37,425 bases of DNA from an uncultured Clostridia bacterium (GTDB lineage Bacteria; Bacillota; Clostridia; Christensenellales; Borkfalkiaceae), in contig CANRHI010000007.1 of assembly GCA_947630365.1 (NCBI GenBank), forward strand, positions 1-37,425, given 5' to 3'. Made by a program: the position numbers and the translations under genes. The number at the start of each line of letters is the position of its first letter. Position 1 is the stretch's first letter. Under the pieces are notes generated by a model. It saw nothing but the letters and a program-made list of their open reading frames with translations, made no database searches and had not been told where the DNA came from. Below are positions 18,801-25,486 of the stretch, in pieces.

Positions 18801-20453
18801 GCCTTCCTCGGCTGCGAATCGCTCACTTCCATCGCCATTCCCGCGGGCGTGACCGCGCTTCCCCAGCTCGCCTTCGCGTACTGCACTGCGCTCGTCACGG
18901 CGACCCTTCCCGATACGCTCACGACCATCGGAGACGGCGCCTTCGCCCACTGCGGCAGCCTCACGACGGTCAACCTCGGCAAGGTGAAGATCATCGGCGA
19001 GCAGGCGTTCGTGGAAGATCTCCAGCTCACGGCCATCGACCTTGCGGCGGCGGAGGAAGTCAAATACGGCGCCTTTGCGGGCAGCCTTGTGACGGGGAAC
19101 ATCTCCGCGCCCAACCTCAAGAAGATCGGTGGGTTTGCCTTCCAGAAGTCGGGCGAATCCCTCCGCTACGAGTCCATCAAGGCGTTCTCGGCGCCCGTGC
19201 TCGAAGAGCTCGGCGAGGCGGCGTTCCAAAACAATGCCAACCTTGCGGGCTTCGTCATCCCCGCGACGCTCACCAAGATGGAGGATACCGTGTTCGTCGG
19301 CTGCACTTCCATCACGGCGTTCACGGCGGCGGACGGCAAGACGAGCGGCGACATCAACGCCTACGCCAAGTTGGTGGATGGCGTGCTCTACACCAAGTTG
19401 TACGACGGGACACTTGAGCTCAAGTCGGTGCCCGCCGGGCTGAAGATCGACACGCTCAGCGTCATCGAGAACACCTCCCGCATCGACTTCTACGCGGGCT
19501 GCGAGAACAAGAGCATCACCAAGATCGTGCTGCCCGACTCGCTCAAGATCATCTCCAACTACGCCTTCTACGGGTACGATAAGCTCGCCACGGTGGAATT
19601 CCGTTCGGTGACCGCTCCCGCGCTCGAGAGCCAGTACTCCGGCGACGGCCTCCTCACCGAGACCGACCCCGGCTACAGCCAGCTGCACGGGCAATTCGAC
19701 CTCACGGGCTACGACCTCGGCTACTTCAACTTCATCGACCTCGTCGGCAAGCGCAGGTCCATTCAGATGGTCCTCCCCGCCAATTCCGACATTGAAGGGT
19801 ACGATTCGCTCATCTACCGCGTGTACTTCGGCGAAGTGAGCGCGGCGCAGCGCAGCAACTATGTGGCGATGGAGAAGGCAATGCGCGAATTCCTCGACTA
19901 CGCCAAGGAGCTCGAAAGCGTGACCACCGTGACGATGGCGAAAGAAACGCTCATCGACAACGCCGTGACCGCCCTCAACGCCGTCAAGCAAGATCCGACG
20001 GCATACGGCATTACCGCGGAGGAATGGAAGAGCTACACCGACCATGTGACCGAGCTCAAATCCGCGCTCTCCCGCCTCAAGGTCCAAAATGCGAAAAAGG
20101 CCGTGCGGGATGTGCAGGCGCTCATCGACGCCCTTCCCGAGAGCTACAGCGCGGGCGCGGACGGGCAGATCGAGAACGTGATGAACGCCATCTCCGAGCT
20201 CTCCCTCGACGACAGGAGCCTGCTCATCCAAGAGAAGTATTCCCGCCTTCTCGCCGCCTACAACGCGGCGCATGCGGGAAGCGAGCCTTCCGACCCGAAT
20301 ACGCCTACGACGCCGACCACGCCGCAGGAGCCCACCGAGGAAGAGGACGGGTGCGGTTCGGTGCTCGCGGGAAGCGGCATCGCCGCGGCGGCGATTCTCC
20401 TCGCGGCAGGGGCGGCAGCGGTTGCCCTTCCGAGAAGGAAGAAGAACAAGTAA
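12861..20453 (+). CDS. Giant surface subtilase (S8) with PA domain and BspA-like repeats
   Basis: This 2530-aa exported serine protease follows AAGGAG. A signal peptide ends in a lipobox-like AAGC (Cys22). Residues of about 50-190 resemble an inhibitor-type propeptide of lactocepin/C5a-peptidase relatives. The S8 domain has an intact triad: Asp229 (VAVLDSGFD), His311 (HGTHVAG), Ser661 (GTSMASP), plus oxyanion Asn425 (AAGNE). A protease-associated domain is inserted before the Ser (about 490-600). Fn3_5-like and other beta domains follow, then Big_2-like segments (about 1220-1270 and 1347-1423). About 1430-2255 consists of many BspA/TpLRR-like units of about 23 residues (YAFxxCxxLxxVxLP). After them come FIVAR-like helical segments, a Pro/Thr linker, and a C-terminal hydrophobic helix with RRKKNK at the very end. 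Lying 20 bp behind the opp genes, it probably supplies them with peptides. The substrate is unknown. Confidence 0.92.
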   Translation: MRNFRKSICMLLAGVMLCAAGCGDIGSASTPEPSAPSSSEEETSSASRQLNLIKSDVKPDPDQLLSRIKAEYLLKNNGYSNGDEVSAILSFGDNALIDGYLENEELASKRSLGEYASSVAGKKAANALAAKQDAVIRELLSEQLIKRVDYTFTTVMDAISVTTTWENFQKIEQMDGIEAILCDTFDRPKAAEDTDASAIVNAVDVYETGIFNSGSVNFTGKNTAVAVLDSGFDCSHPVFNTRKLNPNELLLTREKITTALNAKDTEGNVSLNAKETTPDLTVSDVYYSAKIPFMYDYADKDQDVFPYDSEHGTHVAGIIGGYGDFYTDKDGVVQKDEKEQNLTFKGVAYDTQLVLMKVFPDLDAGAETDDILAAVEDAVTLNVDCINMSLGAACGFAREKDGDPINRVYDKVNESGVSLITAAGNEYSSGFGGDQGNTNFVTNPDSATVGSPSTYAAPLSVASINGRKSKYLVGNKGTSDAQVVFFDESNSIAGEENDFFGELYAKMGWSLTDNAEHTLEYVTVPGVGYRTNYTGLNVTNKIALVRRGDNTFEDKALQAKNAGAAACIIYNNVDGDILMSMGNTDHIPTISISKDDGTILASKSSGTLTLSYTQEAGPFMSDYSSWGPLPSLGLKPEITAHGGNITSSVPGGGFDTISGTSMASPNMCGIVVLIRQFLKERYPNYSWKQISVVANQMLMSTASIVLNEEGMPYSPRKQGAGLASLKNVVNTKAYVSVKDSDRAKIELYDDPTRKGVYEMDFNVVNVSEKEAKYNLSLLGMTETVSSSDPEHVSESDQYLKGGFTATKSTGDGTLQGNVVTVPAGKTIGIHLVYTLTDEDKNTIDSLFPYGMYVEGFVKLDAIGEEESDIDLSVPFLAFFGDWTQAPIFDKTYYEVESEAHDAGIDEEDKIKPDYYATTPYGSILYNYIIPMGAYIYDIDTSRYDPIPSTEEHAALSNVLGALDGIYAVYAGQLRNCKTMTYTITDKLTGTVMAERVVYNSRKAFSQGGSPIPGYEELFFSTAEMGLVNNREYEFKMVGTIDYGDGGAANNVRNTFSFDFRLDDEAPIIKSAFYEKEYDKTLRKDRYYITLTVFDNQYVQSIAPIAFTSNSSYTFLTKDPIPVYGERGKECTVRFEITDILDDLKYDAILPSALGFSIDDYALNTNLYLCQLPGTDGTLKFTTDGQTDSRQLSYLTLTQGEVRDLTQYLSTTDPFADENKDFLKYLAWSTANERFVRVENGQAYAVAPGRTTVTVTERMDGRSASINILVQAANAATAEETDGMPKGGIQLLSQNDVPNAAGSSLTSVRFSYLETIYSHASSGTTNQLGDIGSRVYISSLGGPLSCYPGESFKLYYDMQPWYVANTYTTEFRSTNPTIATVSEDGTVRALKKGSATITMRVTDQNGKQSNQMATLRITVNSEFVIENRILTAYKGVGGDVKIPDDEGILYIGSFAFCLYTLNLQYEGHLPEDDYDANKDPSTNRNITSVTIPEGVTEVQRYAFYNCTALKKVTLPKSIRFVREYAFYQDAALTDINLEDVETIGAHCFDGCTLLGVEKDGKKTLDLGQMYAVGSYAFRDCTALAYLDLKALRNAGSYAFTGCTSLAQVDLTGARLSEGIFRGTGLTSVTVPDVVTVPRYAFSNCEKLTEVTLPNKTFVLEEGVFSGCKVLGKVKLQAGTKFGQTLGVVFKDTQLEIFEVDPANDKYSASGKYLTNRAGDTILFAAQKGLDDALTIDSKYTTVASSAFSGAGIASVTFQGAVNIGDYAFASCEKLTAVHFAAEGAVTVGSNAFVNCPELATVENLKNAGTVGDYAFSVRTGNGTNKIETVEVGANAKYGEGVFFRSGLQSVTIGQNATFGTGAFQRCVRLTTVNMPAEGGVTFGTFCFANDSALTALDLSNVQKIEDGLCLACTSLKSVTLSAATEIGDYAFADCGDINEITLNNNITSIGEGAFARYSTTGSAPAIRNINLPTGLTTLGDGAFLGCESLTSIAIPAGVTALPQLAFAYCTALVTATLPDTLTTIGDGAFAHCGSLTTVNLGKVKIIGEQAFVEDLQLTAIDLAAAEEVKYGAFAGSLVTGNISAPNLKKIGGFAFQKSGESLRYESIKAFSAPVLEELGEAAFQNNANLAGFVIPATLTKMEDTVFVGCTSITAFTAADGKTSGDINAYAKLVDGVLYTKLYDGTLELKSVPAGLKIDTLSVIENTSRIDFYAGCENKSITKIVLPDSLKIISNYAFYGYDKLATVEFRSVTAPALESQYSGDGLLTETDPGYSQLHGQFDLTGYDLGYFNFIDLVGKRRSIQMVLPANSDIEGYDSLIYRVYFGEVSAAQRSNYVAMEKAMREFLDYAKELESVTTVTMAKETLIDNAVTALNAVKQDPTAYGITAEEWKSYTDHVTELKSALSRLKVQNAKKAVRDVQALIDALPESYSAGADGQIENVMNAISELSLDDRSLLIQEKYSRLLAAYNAAHAGSEPSDPNTPTTPTTPQEPTEEEDGCGSVLAGSGIAAAAILLAAGAAAVALPRRKKNK

Positions 20454-20494
20454 CACAATGTAAGCGCGAAAACGCGCGGTGAATTTGATAACCG

Positions 20495-20537
20495 AAAGGG
20501 GCATGCCCCTTTCCCTTCTCCTGCGGGAGAAGGGAAA
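20495..20537. repeat. Tandem perfect palindromes after the protease gene
   Basis: An 18-bp perfect palindrome (AAAGGGGCATGCCCCTTT, 20495-20512) runs into a second inverted repeat whose arms TTTCCCTTCTCC (20510-20521) and GGAGAAGGGAAA (20526-20537) pair over 12 bp. There is no downstream T-tract on the + strand. The C/T-rich and A/G-rich arms resemble the dispersed palindromes at the right end of the window. It may stabilise or partly terminate mRNA. Confidence 0.7.
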
Positions 20538-20551
20538 AACAAGCTAACAGC

Positions 20552-20578
20552 CCCCGCGCACGGCGCGGGGAGGAGGAG
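20552..20578 (+). promoter_or_regulatory. GC hairpin abutting a strong ribosome binding site
   Basis: CCCCGCGC (20552-20559) and GCGCGGGG (20563-20570) form a perfect 8-bp stem with a 3-base loop. The ribosome binding site AGGAGGAG starts at the very next base (20571-20578) and the ATG is at 20583. The stem could shield the mRNA 5' end or keep the ribosome binding site single-stranded. Confidence 0.55.
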
Positions 20579-20582
20579 ATAC

Positions 20583-22913
20583 ATGAAGAGAATTTTTTCT
20601 GCGGCGATGGCTTGCGTGATGGCGCTCGGGGTCGTGTGCTCGGCTGCCGCTTGCGACAGGGGGAACGAAGAGCCCGCGGGAAATACGGACGTCAAGGGTA
20701 CGCTCTCGGCGCCCGAGGGGCTCGGCATTGCCTCCAACGGCACCATCTACTGGACCGCCGTCGAGCATGCGACGAGCTACGTCGTCTCCGTGAACGAGAC
20801 GGAAAACACCGTCACACAAACGAGCTACCAAGTCTCCGCCGAGACGCTCAAAGAGGACTTTACATACAGCGTCTACGCGAAGGCGGCGGGCTATGCCGAT
20901 TCCGAGAAGGCGACCAAGACCTTCGTCGCACCCGACGTACAGGTGCAGATCGACGCGGGCACCTCGGAGATCCGAAGCGGCAGGACGCTCACTTTGAAGG
21001 CGACCGTGCTCGGCGCGTCGGATACCTCGGTGAAGTGGTCGGTCGAAGAGGGGAGCGAGTACGTCTCCATCGACGAAAAGGGCGTCGTCACCGCGAAGGA
21101 AGTGACGGGCAACCACAGGGTGCGCATCCGCGCCACGTCCAACGCCCGCCCCAGCCGCTATGCGGAGAGGGAATACACCGTCGTCGCCAAGACCGATCTC
21201 ACGCAGGAGATGCTCGACGAGCTCGACGTCGCCAAGATGGAGACCTCGGGCAGCCTCACCATCGAGGTGTATTCGAACGGCACCTTCCAGCACCTCGAGG
21301 AGACGGCCGTCCGCATGATCCACACCGTGTTCAACGGGGAGAGCTGGTACAGCGACTACGACGACGCCGCGGGCGCCAAGCAGCGCATCTACTATAAGAA
21401 TCACGAGAATTACGCCCAGCAAGTGGGGCTCAGCCTCATGAACGACGAGGAGTACTTCCCGATGGAGGACGAGAGCGGCAACCCCGTCCTTTGGGCGGAT
21501 TCGGGCCTCTACAATTGCTTCCGCGGGCTCTCGGTAGACGACTTCGAATTCGACGAAGAGACGTGGCTTTGGAAGTATGTGGGAGACGACGAAACGCTCA
21601 TCCCCCGCATGATCGCCATGGCGAATCCCTACGAATTCACCCCCAGGAATTTGTACCTTACCATCGACAGCGGGTTTATCATCGGCTTCGAGGCGGATAG
21701 CGAAACGGACTACCGCGTCGTCCCCGGGTACAGGAGCGAGATGCACATGTCCGTCGTCGTCAGCACGGACGAAGATATCGTGGTGCCCACCATCGGCAAG
21801 TACCAGCGCGATCAGGAGTGGCACCCGCAGCTCGAGGCCGCCATCGAAAAGACCAAGGCGCTCGAAAGCTACAAGATGAACTTCCTCCACCTGCAATCGA
21901 CGATGGGCTCGGGTTTCTCGCAGTTTGGGTATGAGGAGACCATCACGCCCGAGGAATGCCGCTTCCGCGACTTCACCTATACATTTGCGACCGACAGCGA
22001 AGAGCCCACCCTCACCTTCAACGGCGAGCCCTACGGCTTTAAGCAGGTCTCGGATACCCTCTACAACACCTACCGCTGCGACGACGGGAAGTACACCGCC
22101 ATCCGCGCGGCGCAGGGGAGCATCGACGAAGTGAAACCGCAATTCGGCTTCGCGGCGGAGATCTTCCGCTCCTACAACAACGAGACCCCGGGGGAGATCA
22201 CCTTCTATGCCGCCCCCGAGATGACCGCCGTCGCCACTCAATTCTACCATGGGACGACGAACAACGACGACTTGTACGGCCTGTACGCCGCCGAGGGCAA
22301 CAACGGGCAATCCTACCTCCCGTATGTGACCGTGGATACCGAATCGGGCTACATCAAGGAAGTCGGCTTCTTCTACAACATGATCCTGATGCAAGGCGTC
22401 ATCGAGATCGACCTGTTCGATTTCAATGAGGCGGAGATCACCGAGGAAGCGACGTTTACGACGAGGCAGATCCCCACGACATGGGGCGAGCTCCTCGCGA
22501 CGGACGACAAGGGCGATAACAACAACGAGAACGACGAGGATATCCCTTGCGATACGTTCATCGAGAACTACTTCGGCAAGGACTTCGAGATCCCGTTCTT
22601 CGGAGAAGTGCTCGGCGACAGCTACGGCTTTGCGTACACCTCGCCCGTTTCCTACCGTCCGAACGGCGGCAACCGCTACGCGAAAACCATGATCTTTTAC
22701 TACGACGTCCCGCTCGACAGAAATTATTCCATCGAGGAGAGCATGGCAGATGTTTCCCAGTGGCTCAAAGCACAGGGATTTGTAGAGAACATGTACGGAG
22801 AGCACATCAAAGGGAACGTCGGCGTGCTCCTCGTAGACAGCAACCTCGACTTCCTCATCTATGTATGGGAAGTCTCCACCGCCCAACCCGAAGAGACCCC
22901 GCCGACCGAATAA
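20583..22913 (+). CDS. Large lipoprotein with Fn3-like and Ig-like (Big_2-type) domains
   Basis: This 776-aa exported lipoprotein has signal peptide MKRIFSAAMACVMALGVV, lipobox AAAC and lipidated Cys24. Residues of about 38-115 look like a fibronectin type III fold (LSAPEGLGI, IYWTAVEHATSYVVSVN, FTYSVYAKAAGY). Residues of about 118-200 look like a bacterial Ig domain of group 2 (KWSVEEGSEYVSIDEKGVV). The remaining 570 or so residues are acidic, Tyr-rich and beta-type, with no family I recognise. That region looks paralogous to the same region of the next gene's product: both have a helix of the type LEAAIEKTKALESYK / LEQAIAGMKAAKNYT and similar late segments (TTWGELL / SNWNEILP). The pair therefore probably arose by duplication and may bind related ligands. 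Excellent AGGAGGAG lies 4 bp before the ATG. Confidence 0.82.
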   Translation: MKRIFSAAMACVMALGVVCSAAACDRGNEEPAGNTDVKGTLSAPEGLGIASNGTIYWTAVEHATSYVVSVNETENTVTQTSYQVSAETLKEDFTYSVYAKAAGYADSEKATKTFVAPDVQVQIDAGTSEIRSGRTLTLKATVLGASDTSVKWSVEEGSEYVSIDEKGVVTAKEVTGNHRVRIRATSNARPSRYAEREYTVVAKTDLTQEMLDELDVAKMETSGSLTIEVYSNGTFQHLEETAVRMIHTVFNGESWYSDYDDAAGAKQRIYYKNHENYAQQVGLSLMNDEEYFPMEDESGNPVLWADSGLYNCFRGLSVDDFEFDEETWLWKYVGDDETLIPRMIAMANPYEFTPRNLYLTIDSGFIIGFEADSETDYRVVPGYRSEMHMSVVVSTDEDIVVPTIGKYQRDQEWHPQLEAAIEKTKALESYKMNFLHLQSTMGSGFSQFGYEETITPEECRFRDFTYTFATDSEEPTLTFNGEPYGFKQVSDTLYNTYRCDDGKYTAIRAAQGSIDEVKPQFGFAAEIFRSYNNETPGEITFYAAPEMTAVATQFYHGTTNNDDLYGLYAAEGNNGQSYLPYVTVDTESGYIKEVGFFYNMILMQGVIEIDLFDFNEAEITEEATFTTRQIPTTWGELLATDDKGDNNNENDEDIPCDTFIENYFGKDFEIPFFGEVLGDSYGFAYTSPVSYRPNGGNRYAKTMIFYYDVPLDRNYSIEESMADVSQWLKAQGFVENMYGEHIKGNVGVLLVDSNLDFLIYVWEVSTAQPEETPPTE

Positions 22914-22964
22914 GGGCATCCAAACAGACGAAAATTTTATTCAGATAAAAAAGGAGTAAGAAAG

Positions 22965-25460
22965 ATGAAAAGAGCAAAGTCGTTCATTTCCAAGTTACTT
23001 GCGCTCTCTCTTGCGGGAGTGATGTGCTTCGGCATGACCGCCTGCGGAGAGAACGACACACCCGCCGGAGACGGCAACGAGGATCAGGGAGGCCAACAGC
23101 AGCAAGAGCCTGCGAAGCCCGCCGTTTCCATCTCCATCGCGGCGCCCGCCACGACCAACCTGCACTACGGCGAATCGGTCACGCTCTCCGTCACCGTTTC
23201 CAATACGGACAATAAGGGATACTTCTGGTCGGTGGTAGATGAAAAAGGCAATCCCAGCACCGTTTTGAGCGTTTCCACGGTCGACGACAAGGTCACCGTT
23301 CCCCAAAACGTGCAGGCGGATACCGTCGTTTCCGTCGTCGCCACCGCGGCTGCGGATACGACCAAGACGGCTTCCGTCACCTTCACCGTCAAGGCTTCGC
23401 TCGGCGGGGAGGGCATCGAAGGGCTCACAAGCGATATGTTCACGGATATCGCCTCCGCGAATATCACCGTGAAGGGCACGCTCACCGACTACCATGTCAA
23501 TCTCGATAACAGCATGGACAACTACGACCAGTCCTACGACATGACCGTCATGATGGAAGATGGCAAGTGGTACGGCGCATGGGCGAGCATCGACGAGAGC
23601 GGAAAGATCAGCGAAAACGTCGTCTCCGAGAATTATCGCATGGGCGAAGATCTCTCCACGAAGTACCACCTCAACGGGCATGCGCTCGAGTCCGTGTTCA
23701 TCAACAAGGACAACGAGAAGGACAGCAAGATCGAGACGGACTATCTGAGCGTCCCCACCACATGGGAGAGCCAACACCTGTGGAATCAGTTTACCTACTT
23801 CGGAACGAACGTGGGGCCCGAGACGTATGAGTACGATGTGACCAACCAGGTCTACCTCTACAAGCCCGATTTCGGCACGGGTTCGGAGCAGGACAACACG
23901 CAGGACGCATGGCAGCTTACATATCTCGCCTTCTACTTCACCCCGCTCCTCGATACGACCATCGTCAACATGTATCTGAAGGTGGAAGAAGGGCGCATCA
24001 CCCAGCTCGTCGGCACGACGGCGCAGGAAGTGCTCGCCACCGACTCGCAGGGCAAGGCGACGGCGTATGAATATTCCGAAGCCGTCCTTACCTTCTCGGA
24101 TTCCGGCAAGACGGTGGTCCCCGAGCCCACCCCTTACGATGAGCCCGACAACGTGGAAGCCTTAGAGCAGGCCATTGCGGGAATGAAGGCGGCGAAAAAT
24201 TACACCTTCGAAGCGAAGGAGACGTCCGTCTCCGCTCCCTCCGCGAGCGACGACGATTACACGATGGATTCCGTTGCGGGATCGGGAGCCGTGCAGTCCC
24301 TTGCGGCGACGGTAGCCGAGGGCCCCAAACCCGAGACCTTCCACAACTACAATACCTCCAACGCGACGGTCGGCACCAAGGGCTATGTGACGGAGAACAT
24401 CGTGCTCCTCGAGACGACGGGCGAATATTCCGCCTACGATACCACGCCTTACTATGTGAGATACAACGGATATAAGCAGTTCGACGGCTACTACGAGACC
24501 TTCGAAAGCACCAGCGGCGCCCTCCAGGGGACGCACCGCGTCGTCGGAGGCACCATTGCGAACATTCTGCCCAAATTCGACTTCTCGCCCAACCTGTTCG
24601 AGTATGCGGGCTCGGAAAGCAAGAATCTCCCCGGTAAAACGAAATTCACAATGGTACATAAGTTTGTCCTTCGCGACACCAAGATCACGCGCGACATCGC
24701 CATGGAAATTTCCTGCTCGGGCTATGAGAAGGACGCCGAGCCCATGCCTTTCTCCACCCTCACGATTTGGGTCACGGAAGATGGGCAGTTCTATCAGACG
24801 ATGATCCCGTACTCCATCACGGCGGGCACCTACACGGGCTTTGTGACGTCGACCTTCAGCAAGATCGGCAGCACCATGCTCGACGCAAGCAAGTTCGAGG
24901 GCATCAACTACAACGCACGCGTTTGGAAGGATACATGGGATAAGTACGTCGTGCAGGATTACGAGCCCAACCACGACTACAAGCAGGACGACGCGGCAGA
25001 TCCCGCCGATGTGTTCGCGAGCATGTTCGGTTCCAACTGGAACGAGATCTTGCCCAAACCCGAGCTCTTCATGAACATCGTCGGCGACGTGCTCTACGGG
25101 CCTTGGTTCGACTACAAGACCAAGGAGACGGATGCAGACGGCAAGGCGACCTCTTGGTACGACCATATCGACATCACCGTCGGCGACAACAAGCTCGCGA
25201 CCTACCTCGACGAGAAGGGCGTGATGAAGGATGTGGAGTCCTTCCTCGGCCCGAACGGCAGCATCACCAATGCGCTCAAGGGCATGGGGTACACGCACGA
25301 CCTTGCCAACAGCGGCGCGGCGTTCGGCAACTACTACGGCTGCTATACCCGCAAGGAAGGCAATACGGAGGTCTTGATCCGCATCGAAAACAACGGGACC
25401 GCATACTTCTTCATCGAGATCTACAACTCGCTCTCCGGCTGGAAGTTGAACAGGGAGTAA
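22965..25460 (+). CDS. Large lipoprotein, paralogue of the preceding product
   Basis: This is an 831-aa exported lipoprotein. AAGGAG precedes the ATG; signal peptide, lipobox MTAC, Cys27. A Gly/Gln-rich linker (DQGGQQQQEP) leads to one Ig-like domain (about 48-145: PAVSISIAAP, GESVTLSVTVSNTDNKGYFWSV). The rest is acidic, Tyr/Thr-rich, probably beta-structured and unassigned. The middle LEQAIAGMKAAKNYT helix and the SNWNEILPKPELF segment have counterparts in the product of the gene at 20583, which suggests a duplicated pair with different N-terminal modules. The 51-bp gap before it is AT-rich, with a weak TTTTAT/ATAAAA inverted repeat. Surface binding of a host or dietary polymer is a reasonable guess but is not shown by sequence. 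Confidence 0.82.
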   Translation: MKRAKSFISKLLALSLAGVMCFGMTACGENDTPAGDGNEDQGGQQQQEPAKPAVSISIAAPATTNLHYGESVTLSVTVSNTDNKGYFWSVVDEKGNPSTVLSVSTVDDKVTVPQNVQADTVVSVVATAAADTTKTASVTFTVKASLGGEGIEGLTSDMFTDIASANITVKGTLTDYHVNLDNSMDNYDQSYDMTVMMEDGKWYGAWASIDESGKISENVVSENYRMGEDLSTKYHLNGHALESVFINKDNEKDSKIETDYLSVPTTWESQHLWNQFTYFGTNVGPETYEYDVTNQVYLYKPDFGTGSEQDNTQDAWQLTYLAFYFTPLLDTTIVNMYLKVEEGRITQLVGTTAQEVLATDSQGKATAYEYSEAVLTFSDSGKTVVPEPTPYDEPDNVEALEQAIAGMKAAKNYTFEAKETSVSAPSASDDDYTMDSVAGSGAVQSLAATVAEGPKPETFHNYNTSNATVGTKGYVTENIVLLETTGEYSAYDTTPYYVRYNGYKQFDGYYETFESTSGALQGTHRVVGGTIANILPKFDFSPNLFEYAGSESKNLPGKTKFTMVHKFVLRDTKITRDIAMEISCSGYEKDAEPMPFSTLTIWVTEDGQFYQTMIPYSITAGTYTGFVTSTFSKIGSTMLDASKFEGINYNARVWKDTWDKYVVQDYEPNHDYKQDDAADPADVFASMFGSNWNEILPKPELFMNIVGDVLYGPWFDYKTKETDADGKATSWYDHIDITVGDNKLATYLDEKGVMKDVESFLGPNGSITNALKGMGYTHDLANSGAAFGNYYGCYTRKEGNTEVLIRIENNGTAYFFIEIYNSLSGWKLNRE

Positions 25461-25486
25461 CGCCCTGTGATATGTAAGGAGATACT

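Noticed and set aside
20270-20453. LPXTG-type sortase anchoring of the protease
   Set aside because: The Pro/Thr linker before the C-terminal helix contains no LPXTG-like motif.
15255-20504. Very long open frame (about 1749 codons) on the minus strand opposite the protease gene
   Set aside because: It lies antisense to a gene with intact catalytic motifs. Its product is Arg/Val/Glu/His-rich with no domain pattern, as expected from GC-rich third positions of the + strand gene.
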